This document shows positions 7,278 to 13,771 of a stretch of 13,771 nucleotides of DNA, piece after piece. A program made the position numbers and the translations under genes. This DNA comes from JADJPL01 sp041183125. GTDB lineage: Bacteria > Bacteroidota > Bacteroidia > Chitinophagales > Saprospiraceae. Position 1 is the first letter of the stretch. Each line of letters opens with the position of its first letter. The notes beneath the pieces are model-generated. The model worked only from the letters and a program-made list of their open reading frames with translations. It was not told where the DNA came from and did not search any database. The stretch is taken from contig JBEGMH010000264.1 in the NCBI GenBank assembly GCA_041183125.1, positions 1 through 13,771 of the forward strand, given 5' to 3'.

Positions 7278-8060
7278 TCAAGGGGACCGCCAGGCTCCGA
7301 CGACTCCGATGGACTGCGCTTTTTCCTCTAACCAGCCCTCATCCCCATTGGGGAGACGCACCTTGCGCCAGGTACCCGAGCGGTCTAAAATAGATACTTT
7401 GGCTCCCTCGTGTACCTTGCGCAGCTCCGGGCTGAGCGTATCGGGGGCAGTCAGCAGGGACAACTCCCGGGCGAGGACGACCGCCTCTTTGCGCCCCTGT
7501 TCCCGGATATGCCCCACTATGCCGAATGCGGTAGCCAGGACACCGATTATCCACGCAGTGCCCATACCGATTTTCCAAAAGCCCGGACGGAGCGGCCCCG
7601 CCGACAACCTCCCGGCAGACCAGCAGGCAGTCCCGGCCCAGAGCAGAACCAGGCCTATCCACAGCCAGTACGACGAAGCGAGTAGCCTCTGCGGGTTCGT
7701 TAGCCCTGCGAGCCAGCGATAGCCCTCCTCTTCTGCAACCACAGGGTCTTCCAAAGCAGCGCGGACGGAGGCCAGGTTTGCCTCCGTAGCGGGGTCGCCG
7801 GGTTTTATGCGCAGGGCATTTTCGTATGCCAACACCGCTTTGCCCTTTTCCCCTGTTTGCACATAGCAGTTGCCGAGGTTGTACCAAAGGGCTTCCGAGT
7901 GATAGCCCTCTTTCAGCAGTCCTTCGTAGTGCTGTGCGGCCTTCCCGTACGCTTTTTCCCGGTACGCTGCCCCCGCCCGCACCCAGTCGGCAGGTGCCGC
8001 TGCCCGTGCGAAGACCAGACAAAAGAAGGCTATCGCCAGTGTCGAGTGTTTTTTTTGCAT
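7278..8060 (-). CDS. batE: BatE-like TPR/SH3 membrane protein
   Basis: 260-residue protein with the layout of BatE from the Bacteroides aerotolerance (bat) cluster. It has a signal sequence (about 1-22) and TPR units at 25-100, including the hallmark EALWYNLGNCYVQTGEKGKAVLAYENALRI region (56-84). Two membrane helices follow (about 131-147 and 163-184), then a C-terminal bacterial SH3-like domain (193-247, with GAKVSILDRSGTWRKVRL and GDEGWLEE). TPRs and SH3 should both lie outside the cytosol, suggesting a periplasmic protein- or peptidoglycan-binding role (inference). The MoxR/BatA-D partners that usually adjoin it are absent. The neighbour instead is the OstA-like gene, whose stop lies 49 bases upstream on the same strand, so the two probably share a transcript. 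The name rests on architecture alone; a generic TPR/SH3 protein remains possible. Confidence 0.75.
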   Translation of the reverse strand: MQKKHSTLAIAFFCLVFARAAAPADWVRAGAAYREKAYGKAAQHYEGLLKEGYHSEALWYNLGNCYVQTGEKGKAVLAYENALRIKPGDPATEANLASVRAALEDPVVAEEEGYRWLAGLTNPQRLLASSYWLWIGLVLLWAGTACWSAGRLSAGPLRPGFWKIGMGTAWIIGVLATAFGIVGHIREQGRKEAVVLARELSLLTAPDTLSPELRKVHEGAKVSILDRSGTWRKVRLPNGDEGWLEEKAQSIGVVGAWRSP

Positions 8061-8109
8061 GCGTTCTTGTTCCTGGTAAACGATGTCTGAAAACGCGAAA
8101 AAGTGGGTA

Positions 8110-10005
8110 TCAGTTTTCCTGCATCACGATAAAAATATCCTCCCGCTTCAGTGGCCTACCCTCTTTTATATAGCGGAAACCCTTCAATCGCAGTGCATTG
8201 TGATCTGCTTTCCCCATGGGCGTCAGCTTGGAATCCGGCTCGGTCAGAAAGGTGATCCGCTTGACCTCGTTGTCCTTCATACGGATAATCATCTCACTGC
8301 AGGCGGTCTGGTTGACCCCCACGTAGGCACCGGCATCGTCTTTGGCATAGTAAATGACTTCTGCGTTTCCCGAAGCATCCATGCGCTGCAGGGCCTCCTC
8401 TTCGAAGTAGGCCAAGACTTCCCGGCCTTTGATCTGGTTGAAGAACACCCCGTCGGAGAGTACCGTGATAAAGGCATTCCCGCGGAGCCGTATCCGGTGT
8501 ATTTGGTTGTCTTTTAGGTATAAAAAGATAGTGTCTGCCGTAAACTGGCTCGTATCCGCCCAGATCACCGGGCTCCCGCTGAGTACGAACAAGGAATCGC
8601 TTTCCCGATAGAGCATCGTGTCACAAATAGCCTGAAAATCGCTTTTGAACATGCGTACCTGTCCGTAAGCCCACATGCGCCTTGAGGTATCCTGCGACAA
8701 GCTGTCGGCCTGGGGCCGGAAGGAGACCAGCGTATCGGACGACAGGAAGAGCGAGTCCCCGTCGAGCACATTGATCAGTTCCGGCCGGCCCATGGCACCG
8801 CCAAAGGCTTTGAACGAGTCCCGTGGCTTATCGTAGTCGGCAGCGCTGCAGTAGATGGCGTAGTTCGAGGTGGTATCCTGCCACACTACGTTCCCCCTGA
8901 CCTTTCCCAGGCCGGTATCGTCGTCAAAATCCACAGAATCGGCTTGCAGGATCTGGGGAGGGTCGGCGATGACGGAGCGCCCCCGCGTGGAGTATGTTTT
9001 TGTTTTTTCATTGTACTGGATCTCCTCCGACTGGATGTCTTGGGCACCTTCGCGATAGCGGGCATTGCCTTTCAGGAAGACCTGGTCCCCCAGGTCGTCG
9101 TAGCGGATGAAATCTGCTTTGGCCAATCGCAGGCTGTCTTCTACCAGGGCGTTGCCTTTGAGTTCGTAGATTTTGGTGTGGTGGTTGTAAAAAATCGTGT
9201 CGGCGACAGCTTGTTGGTCTGCTTTGCGATACTGGGCATTTTTGGAGAACTCGGCTACATCGGCGTTGGTATCGTAGAACCCGCTTTCACAATAGATGCG
9301 GCTGCTGTCTGTATTCAGCACCGTAGGCCCTATGAAGAACACTTTTTTGTTCGGTATCTGGTACCGCAGCGTATCGGCCTTGAGGGAGAAACGAGGGTCG
9401 TTGACCTCCACGCTGTCGCTGAAATAGGCCTCGCGTTCTTTGGCGTAATAAAAGCCCCTGATACTGGTCAGTTGCAGGGAGTCGCTGGCCAGGGTAGCCC
9501 CGGTGGAATAGCGGGCTACGCGGGTGTTGAGGTCGTACTCGAGCGCGTCGGTGAACAGTTTCTGGTCCAGGTTCAGGAGGATGACGTTCCCGTCGAGGTA
9601 TGCGATGCGGGAGATGCCGTCGTACGTGAGGCGGTCGGAAAAAACGCTCAGCGAGTCGCCCTGTTGGATAACGACATTTCCATTGGCATAGACCTGAGTA
9701 CCGTTTTCAATGATGGCGCTGTCGCAGTACATGAACACATCGCCCTGGCGGAGCTCTACTTTTTCGTATAGCTTTTGGAAACGGGCGCTATCCCCCTGCA
9801 GGATGATCAATTCTTTGGAGTGGATGACCTTTACCCGCTGGCCGGCTTTGGCATCTCCGGGGGCAGTGGTTTGGGCGACCATGGCTTGGGCCCAAAACAC
9901 GAACAAACCGAACAACCACGCTAAAGAACGGATGGTTTGCCATTTTTTCCTTTGCGACAAAGGGCTGTTGCGGCCGACGCTCAAACAAACGGGCATTTTT
10001 TGCAT
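8110..10005 (-). CDS. OstA/LptA-like outer-membrane assembly protein
   Basis: 631-residue exported protein built from OstA (LptA/LptD N-domain, PF13100-type) repeats. Homologous domains form beta-jellyrolls that carry lipopolysaccharide across the periplasm. From the ATG at 10005 a basic stretch and a hydrophobic segment (about 28-43) form a signal peptide. A GTG at 10020 or an ATG at 9996 would change only the N-terminus. The rest carries more than ten copies of a short D-x-x-x-Y repeat, such as SDRLTYDG, TDALEYDL, ADTLRYQI, ADTIFYNH, ADFIRYDD and CDTMLYRE, alternating with GN-containing strands (YANGNVVI, YLDGNVIL, LKGNALVE, VRGNVVW). The C-terminal region (about 520-595), with FFNQIKGREVLAYF and GNAEVIYYAK, is typical of Bacteroidota OstA-like proteins. 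It is about three times longer than E. coli LptA and lacks an LptD barrel. The BatE-like gene follows, probably on the same transcript. Confidence 0.88.
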   Translation of the reverse strand: MQKMPVCLSVGRNSPLSQRKKWQTIRSLAWLFGLFVFWAQAMVAQTTAPGDAKAGQRVKVIHSKELIILQGDSARFQKLYEKVELRQGDVFMYCDSAIIENGTQVYANGNVVIQQGDSLSVFSDRLTYDGISRIAYLDGNVILLNLDQKLFTDALEYDLNTRVARYSTGATLASDSLQLTSIRGFYYAKEREAYFSDSVEVNDPRFSLKADTLRYQIPNKKVFFIGPTVLNTDSSRIYCESGFYDTNADVAEFSKNAQYRKADQQAVADTIFYNHHTKIYELKGNALVEDSLRLAKADFIRYDDLGDQVFLKGNARYREGAQDIQSEEIQYNEKTKTYSTRGRSVIADPPQILQADSVDFDDDTGLGKVRGNVVWQDTTSNYAIYCSAADYDKPRDSFKAFGGAMGRPELINVLDGDSLFLSSDTLVSFRPQADSLSQDTSRRMWAYGQVRMFKSDFQAICDTMLYRESDSLFVLSGSPVIWADTSQFTADTIFLYLKDNQIHRIRLRGNAFITVLSDGVFFNQIKGREVLAYFEEEALQRMDASGNAEVIYYAKDDAGAYVGVNQTACSEMIIRMKDNEVKRITFLTEPDSKLTPMGKADHNALRLKGFRYIKEGRPLKREDIFIVMQEN

Positions 10006-10069
10006 ATACTTGGCAAGCACGGGCTTTTTGCAAAACGGTTTATGAAAAAAGGGCTGGTTTTGCTGGCCG

Positions 10070-10077
10070 CAAACCTA
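10070..10077 (-). promoter_or_regulatory. Promoter -7 box for the OstA-like gene
   Basis: On the minus strand this reads TAGGTTTG, an exact match to TAnnTTTG. It sits in the short gap after the oxidoreductase stop at 10083, which suggests the OstA-like gene has its own start site with a leader of about 58 bases. No clear -33 TTG is visible. Confidence 0.5.
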
Positions 10078-10082
10078 CGAAA

Positions 10083-11240
10083 TTAATCCGTGTTTTGGAG
10101 CAGTAGCCCGGCGGCTTCCTCGCCGACCAGGGTTCCTATGGCGACGCCCATCCCGCCCATGCGCACCGCTACGGTCAGGTGTGGCGTCAGGTGGCGCACG
10201 ATGGGGGACTTGATGGCCCCGACGCCCATGATCCCGCTCCACCAGCGGGCGATTTCGACGGGTTGCCCGGGCAGGATCACCTCGTGCAGCAAGCGCAGCA
10301 ACGCCTGCTGTATGCCTGGGGTAACGCCGAACGCATCCGTTTGTTCCTCGGCGAGGGCGGTATTGCGGGCACCGCCTAACAGGATGCGCTGGTCTATGTT
10401 CCGGAAGTAGCAATAGCCTTTGTCGTAGTGGAAGCTGCCTTCGAGGCGCAGCCCGGGGATGGGCTCGGTGATCAATACCTGGTTGCGGGCCGGCTCGACC
10501 TCTAATTCGGGGAGCAGGCGGCGGGCCATGCCATTGGTGGCTACCAGCACCTGTTCAAAAAACAGGTCGCCGGCCGGGCATTGCAACCAAACGCCCTTTT
10601 CGTCGGGTACCACGGCGTCCACCTGGATACCGTTCAGCACCTCTACGCCCTTAGCGCGGGCCAGGTCGAGCAGGGCGCGCATCATCTCGCCGGTATGGAT
10701 CTGCCCCTCCCCGGTATTTTTGAGGAGATGGCTGACCCCTGCGAAGCCCAAGTGCGGCAGGTGGCTGTCGGCTAATTGATAGGTAGCGTCCAGGCCGGTA
10801 ATCGCGCGCAGTTGCGCATTGAATTCCGGCAACGCTGCCCGGCAGTCCTGATAGACGGTTTCCTCGTCCGGTCGAAAAAGCTCGAATCCGCCCAAGGGCT
10901 CATAGCGTATGCGGGCGTCGCCCAATTTTTCCCGCAGCCGCTGAAGGCCCCGGTAGCGGCGTTCGACCAGTGCCCAGAGCTCGGGTTCCCCCATGTGCTG
11001 CCGGTCGTCTAAGAGTTCCGATAGGCTGCCGAAGCAGGCGAAGCCGGCGTTGCGCGTGCTCGCGCCGGTGGGGAGGGCGCCCCGTTCCAGGACCAGGACG
11101 GGCAGCTCAGGGCGTTCCGTTTTGATTTGGATGGCTGCGCTCAGCCCCACGATACCGCTGCCCAATACCGCTACGGGATAGCGCTGCAAGAAACTTTGGA
11201 GCTCCCAATAGCTCCAGGGAGAAGTGATATGGGTGTGCAT
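10083..11240 (-). CDS. FAD-dependent oxidoreductase, DAO family
   Basis: 385-residue flavoenzyme of the D-amino-acid oxidase (DAO, PF01266) superfamily, expected to oxidise an amine or amino acid. The exact substrate cannot be read from sequence. The FAD-binding Rossmann motif is VAVLGSGIVGLSAAIQI (G27, G29, G32), followed by E52 at the end of the second strand (VLVLERG) for the ribose. GASTRNAGFACFGS at 59-72 is the family's second FAD-contacting segment. Further family features are TGEMMRALLDLARAKGVEV in the middle, ARWWSGIMGVG near 331-341, and the C-terminal FAD loop MGGMGVAIGTLVGEEAAGLL (361-380). There is no signal peptide, so it is cytosolic. It stands between the OstA-like gene and the divergent DUF4293 gene, with no pathway partner beside it. 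PuuB- or glycine-oxidase-like subfamilies are alternatives. Confidence 0.88.
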   Translation of the reverse strand: MHTHITSPWSYWELQSFLQRYPVAVLGSGIVGLSAAIQIKTERPELPVLVLERGALPTGASTRNAGFACFGSLSELLDDRQHMGEPELWALVERRYRGLQRLREKLGDARIRYEPLGGFELFRPDEETVYQDCRAALPEFNAQLRAITGLDATYQLADSHLPHLGFAGVSHLLKNTGEGQIHTGEMMRALLDLARAKGVEVLNGIQVDAVVPDEKGVWLQCPAGDLFFEQVLVATNGMARRLLPELEVEPARNQVLITEPIPGLRLEGSFHYDKGYCYFRNIDQRILLGGARNTALAEEQTDAFGVTPGIQQALLRLLHEVILPGQPVEIARWWSGIMGVGAIKSPIVRHLTPHLTVAVRMGGMGVAIGTLVGEEAAGLLLQNTD

Positions 11241-11318
11241 ACGTCAAACTTGGTCAGCAAGAAAAAATCGGGCTCCGGCCTCGAAGTGGGAGCACTCCTT
11301 TCCATGAAATGCTGGATT

Positions 11319-11339
11319 CTCTAAATTCTGCTCTAAATT
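11319..11339 (+). repeat. Two-copy 12-base direct repeat in the divergent intergenic region
   Basis: CTCTAAATT occurs at 11319-11327 and again at 11331-11339, a period of 12 bases. The second copy runs into TAAATTTA (11334-11341), a palindrome one base off the TAnnTTTG -7 box on either strand. It lies 22 bases before the DUF4293 start. It may be a promoter or operator, but no -33 TTG is evident, so function is uncertain. Confidence 0.35.
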
Positions 11340-11361
11340 TACGGGAAAAAACGCACGAAAA

Positions 11362-11805
11362 ATGATTCAGCGAATCCAAACTATCTTTTTGTTGTTGGCG
11401 GCAGGGTTTTTCGGGGGCACGGCCCTGCTCCCGCTCATGCGCAGCTCGGAACCTATACCGACTTCCCGTTATTTCTCGGACGGCGTCTTCCAGGCCGGCG
11501 ACCATCCCTTGCTCTTTGCGGTAACCGCATTGGGTGCGGTATTGGCCCTGGTCGCCGTTTTTTTGTACAGGAATCGGCCCTTGCAGATACGGCTGGCCCT
11601 GTTTTCTGCCCTGGCTGTCCTCTTGGCAGCCGTAGTGATGGCGGTGTTCTTTTTTCAGGACCAGAAGAGCAGTGCGGAATGGCGGCCGCTCCAACACAGC
11701 CTGGGCGCTTACCTGGCCATTCCGGGGATGGTTTCCGCTTTGTTGGCCCGGTATTTCATCCGCAAAGACGAAAAGCTGGTGCGCTCCATGGACCGGCTCC
11801 GTTGA
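11362..11805 (+). CDS. DUF4293 family membrane protein
   Basis: 147-residue integral membrane protein of a family confined largely to Bacteroidota, with no known function. The opening MIQRIQTIFLLLAA and the ending YFIRKDEKLVRSMDRLR are the two conserved signatures of DUF4293. Four hydrophobic helices are predicted near 7-24, 49-67, 77-98 and 113-131, with both ends probably in the cytosol. The start at 11362 gives the canonical N-terminus and no upstream alternative is needed. It is divergent from the oxidoreductase and convergent with the exbD cluster, with a bidirectional hairpin 16 bases after its stop. It appears to be a single-gene unit. Confidence 0.9.
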   Translation: MIQRIQTIFLLLAAGFFGGTALLPLMRSSEPIPTSRYFSDGVFQAGDHPLLFAVTALGAVLALVAVFLYRNRPLQIRLALFSALAVLLAAVVMAVFFFQDQKSSAEWRPLQHSLGAYLAIPGMVSALLARYFIRKDEKLVRSMDRLR

Positions 11806-11820
11806 GGTGGGGGTAAACGA

Positions 11821-11854
11821 AAGAGCCCATTGCGGGAATCCGCAATGGGCTCTT
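11821..11854. terminator. Bidirectional hairpin terminator
   Basis: A 15-bp perfect stem (11821-11835 with 11840-11854) and a four-base GAAT loop lie between the convergent DUF4293 and exbD genes. On the minus strand the stem is followed by a T-rich stretch (TCTTTCGTTT). On the plus strand the U-tract is weak. The position, 16 and 22 bases from the two stops, supports termination in both directions. Confidence 0.8.
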
Positions 11855-11876
11855 ATCTTCGAAGAACGCGCAAGGC

Positions 11877-12347
11877 TTATACCTTGGGCTTCTTTTTGGT
11901 CGAGTAGTTGATTTTGAGCTGGTTTGCTTTGCGCAACTCCGTTTTGATATCCTGGACGATACCCATGGTCGCCTGCCCGTCCACGCGGAGGGAGGAGGTG
12001 ATCTTAGGGCGCTGTGCCTCCGGGACTTTCACTCGGAAGCGCTCCAGAAACAGCGGGATTTCATACGGTTCAGCGAACTTGTCGCCCAACTGCATACGCG
12101 GTTTGGTGCCGTACACTGCCTGATATTGATCGAGGGGGCGTCCGACGTAAATCGTATTTACGAGGGACTTTTCTTCGAGTTTCGTCAATTCTGTGCCGAA
12201 AGGAGTGATGACGCGCACTTTGAGTTCAGAGTCGCGCAACTTAGTCACTACCATGAAGAAGAAGAGCAACATGAAGACGATATCCGGCAAGGAGGCAGTA
12301 CTGATAGCGGGAGTACCCCTGCCCCGTTTTTTTACAAATTTTGACAT
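11877..12347 (-). CDS. exbD: ExbD/TolR family biopolymer transporter, second copy
   Basis: 156-residue inner-membrane protein of the ExbD/TolR family. With an ExbB/TolQ pentamer it converts proton flow into mechanical work, usually for TonB-dependent uptake. After a basic cytosolic head (1-17), one membrane helix (about 20-37) carries the essential proton-conducting aspartate, D22 in STASLPDIVFMLLFFFMV. The periplasmic domain (about 40-156) ends in TSSLRVDGQATMGIVQDIKTELRKA, the usual ExbD/TolR alpha-beta fold, followed by a basic tail KKKPKV. It is last in the cluster, 67 bases after the first exbD, and is followed by the hairpin at 11821-11854. A mid-domain insertion (about 70-100) makes its periplasmic part differ from the neighbouring ExbD. 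Confidence 0.92.
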   Translation of the reverse strand: MSKFVKKRGRGTPAISTASLPDIVFMLLFFFMVVTKLRDSELKVRVITPFGTELTKLEEKSLVNTIYVGRPLDQYQAVYGTKPRMQLGDKFAEPYEIPLFLERFRVKVPEAQRPKITSSLRVDGQATMGIVQDIKTELRKANQLKINYSTKKKPKV

Positions 12348-12414
12348 GTTCTGTTTTTTTCCCGCTGGTTAGGCGGATGTAAACAAATACTGATTTAAGT
12401 TGATATAGCCGGCA

Positions 12415-12972
12415 TTAATTCTCTTCCCCGAAGTTTGTCGGTTCCGCCTCAGAAAGCACCATGGGAACTTCGTCCTTGATTGCTTTTTTCCATGCGGTAG
12501 GTAGTTCTTCGCTGTACGGCACCCCATATTTACGGCGCGCCAACTCATCCCAAAGTTCATTATAGGCACCTTTGAGTTCGTTGTACACGGCGATATACGT
12601 TTCGTAATGCGTACCCCGGTCATTTTTCAGCATAATCAGGGCCTTGCTGGGCCTTTCGGAGTAGTCTTCACGCGCGGTGGGGTTGGCGATGAACTCTTTG
12701 GCGTTCATCCTGAGCTCCTCGATACGCATGGGCTCTCCTCTGACCAACAACTGGTTCTGTGCGTTGACCAGCACAGAATATACGTTGCGCGTCTTCAACT
12801 TGGTGATATCGGGTTCTTCTTCCGACCACGGCGGAAGCTTAACCGTAATCCCTGCATCTTCTACGAGCGACGTGGTCACCAGGAAGAAGATGAGTAGGAG
12901 GAACGCGATGTCTGCCATAGAACCCGCGTTGATTTCGTTGGTTACCAGGCTTCTGGCTTTAGACTTGGACAT
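12415..12972 (-). CDS. exbD: ExbD/TolR family biopolymer transporter, first copy
   Basis: 185-residue ExbD-family stator protein, longer than the roughly 140-residue E. coli ExbD. The basic head (SKSKARSLVTNEINAGS) leads into a single membrane helix (about 19-35) with the essential D21 in MADIAFLLLIFFLVTT. The first periplasmic part (VKLPPWSEE, then NVYSVLVNAQNQLLVRGEPM at about 63-82) is the canonical ExbD strand region, and IMLKNDRGTHYETYIAVYNELKGAYNEL (about 113-140) is the typical second half. A charged C-terminal extension of about 40 residues follows, longer than in classical ExbD. The gene begins 8 bases after the preceding four-helix protein, indicating tight co-transcription. Together with the next gene it gives two different ExbD subunits for one ExbB, an arrangement I recall as frequent in Bacteroidota. 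Confidence 0.92.
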   Translation of the reverse strand: MSKSKARSLVTNEINAGSMADIAFLLLIFFLVTTSLVEDAGITVKLPPWSEEEPDITKLKTRNVYSVLVNAQNQLLVRGEPMRIEELRMNAKEFIANPTAREDYSERPSKALIMLKNDRGTHYETYIAVYNELKGAYNELWDELARRKYGVPYSEELPTAWKKAIKDEVPMVLSEAEPTNFGEEN

Positions 12973-12980
12973 AGTCGGAT

Positions 12981-13463
12981 TTATTTAAGCGCGTTTCTAA
13001 TCTCACCCGCTACCAGGATCACAAAAGCAGCCAGGATCATGAGCAACATGCTCGTATTGCCCGCTTTGATGAACTTCAAGATCCCGGGCGTAATCCCCCC
13101 TACTTTCTCCATAGTAGCAGCGACAGCCCCCGTGGCTTCCCCGCTGGCCGTGGCGTACAGAACAAAGAAAGCAGCGACAATGACACCTGTTCCGATGATA
13201 CCTTTGATGGATTGGCGGAAGTGGGTTGCTACTTGGTAGACACCGAAGAAAACCAGTGCGCCGATTGCCACGAAGGTCATAACAATTGCGCCGACCAGCC
13301 CGAAGTCGAAGATGTGCGTCCCGTAGCTATCTTGCTTAGACAACTGGGAAAACTCTTCGAGCCCGGCAAAAACGCTGACCATGAAGATCACACACACGAC
13401 TAAGCCGACCGCCAGCGCTATCCGCTGGCCATGAGCAGCCATTATTTGATATAACTTAGTCAT
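12981..13463 (-). CDS. Uncharacterised four-helix membrane protein in the exbB-exbD cluster
   Basis: 160-residue protein that I cannot assign to a named family. Four hydrophobic segments are predicted near 14-33, 53-75, 85-104 and 136-154, with a Gly/Thr/Ala-rich loop between the third and fourth (TASGEATGAVAATMEKVGGITPG). There is no signal peptide motif and no catalytic motif, so it is most likely an integral inner-membrane protein. It lies 39 bases after exbB and 8 bases before exbD on the same strand, a position suggesting an accessory subunit or assembly factor of the motor (inference). It lacks an ExbB-like cytoplasmic domain and an ExbD-like aspartate at the start of its first helix. 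Four helices after a short cytosolic head would place both ends in the cytosol. Confidence 0.75.
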   Translation of the reverse strand: MTKLYQIMAAHGQRIALAVGLVVCVIFMVSVFAGLEEFSQLSKQDSYGTHIFDFGLVGAIVMTFVAIGALVFFGVYQVATHFRQSIKGIIGTGVIVAAFFVLYATASGEATGAVAATMEKVGGITPGILKFIKAGNTSMLLMILAAFVILVAGEIRNALK

Positions 13464-13502
13464 AAGGTATTGACGTTATGATATCTGATTGGAAAAGGTA
13501 AA

Positions 13503-13771
13503 TTATCCCTTGAACACATTGTTCTCCTGCATGACATCCACCAAAGCGATGGAGGCATCTTCCATCTTGTTGACGATGAAGTCAATTTTGGAGATGATGT
13601 AGTTGTAGAACACCTGGAGGATGATGGCCGTGATCAGACCGAAGATCGTCGTCAGAAGGGCTACTTTGATACCGCCGGCAACGACCGTCGGGGACATGTC
13701 ACCCACTGCTTCAATCTGGTCGAAGGCCTGTACCATACCTACAACCGTTCCAAGGAACCCGAGCATCGGGG
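13503..13771 (-). CDS. exbB: ExbB/TolQ/MotA proton channel protein, 5' end missing
   Basis: C-terminal 89 residues of an ExbB/TolQ-family channel subunit; the frame is open to the window edge. The visible part starts in the PMLGFLGTVVGMVQAF motif, the most conserved element of the family, at the base of the second helix. Next come GGIKVALLTTIFGLITAIILQVFYNYI, the third helix with the conserved threonine-rich face, and a short cytosolic tail (KIDFIVNKMEDASIALVDVMQENNVF). The methionine at 13766 is internal, not the start; the first two helices and the cytoplasmic domain lie outside the window. It heads the visible cluster of exbB, four-helix protein, exbD, exbD, and any promoter would lie beyond the window. 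Confidence 0.92.
   Translation of the reverse strand, partial: PMLGFLGTVVGMVQAFDQIEAVGDMSPTVVAGGIKVALLTTIFGLITAIILQVFYNYIISKIDFIVNKMEDASIALVDVMQENNVFKG

Noticed and set aside
8944..9771. A 275-codon plus-strand open frame opposite the OstA-like gene.
   Set aside because: It is an antisense shadow; the minus-strand frame has clear OstA repeats, and this one has low-complexity Val/Gly/Phe composition with no motif.
10021..10082. Possible hairpin in the GGCTGG/CTGGCC stretch upstream of the OstA-like gene.
   Set aside because: The two blocks are near direct repeats, not complementary, so no stem forms; the T-run is not part of a terminator.
11254..11697. Minus-strand 147-codon open frame opposite the start of the DUF4293 gene.
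   Set aside because: The plus-strand frame has both conserved DUF4293 ends and four membrane helices; the antisense frame is Arg/Gln/Gly-rich with no motif.

Overview
The window looks like a chromosomal segment of a Bacteroidota bacterium, most likely a Saprospiria/Lewinella-type lineage (inference). The signs are a secreted protein with a type IX secretion (T9SS) C-terminal sorting domain, a LytS-like kinase with a LytTR regulator, DUF4293, an OstA-like protein, a BatE-like TPR/SH3 protein, an ExbB/ExbD cluster with two ExbD genes, and promoter-like TAnnTTTG boxes in place of sigma70 consensus boxes. Starts lack clear Shine-Dalgarno sequences, which also fits Bacteroidota. GC content is moderate and looks even throughout. 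I see no integrase, transposase, tRNA, rRNA or CRISPR array.

Layout: (1) 1-990 (+), 5'-truncated MepM-like M23 peptidase. (2) 996-2477 (-), fabD followed by yqgE, converging on the peptidase with only 5 bases between stop codons. (3) 2653-4479 (+), LytS-type histidine kinase and LytTR response regulator, closed by a perfect 21-bp bidirectional terminator hairpin. (4) 4581-7100 (-), a large secreted protein: signal peptide, Ig/cadherin-like repeats with paired cysteines, two dockerin-type calcium loops, a cohesin-like domain and a T9SS tail. (5) 7278-10005 (-), an OstA/LptA-like envelope protein followed by the BatE-like protein. (6) 10083-11240 (-), a DAO-family FAD oxidoreductase. (7) 11362-11805 (+), DUF4293 membrane protein, separated by a second bidirectional hairpin from (8) 11877-13771 (-), the cluster exbB (truncated by the window edge), an unnamed four-helix membrane protein, exbD and exbD.

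Much of the content serves the envelope: peptidoglycan cleavage, fatty-acid precursor supply, outer-membrane assembly, a secreted adhesin-like protein, and a proton-motive-force motor probably energising TonB-type transport. Most genes are recognisable core Bacteroidota genes. The least described items are the architecture of the large T9SS protein, the four-helix protein inside the exbB-exbD cluster, and a cysteine at a zinc-ligand position of the M23 peptidase. I did not find convincing evidence for an entirely new multi-gene system. There is no gene-free stretch over 300 bases; the longest gaps are 7101-7277 and 2478-2652, and both contain promoter-like sequence.
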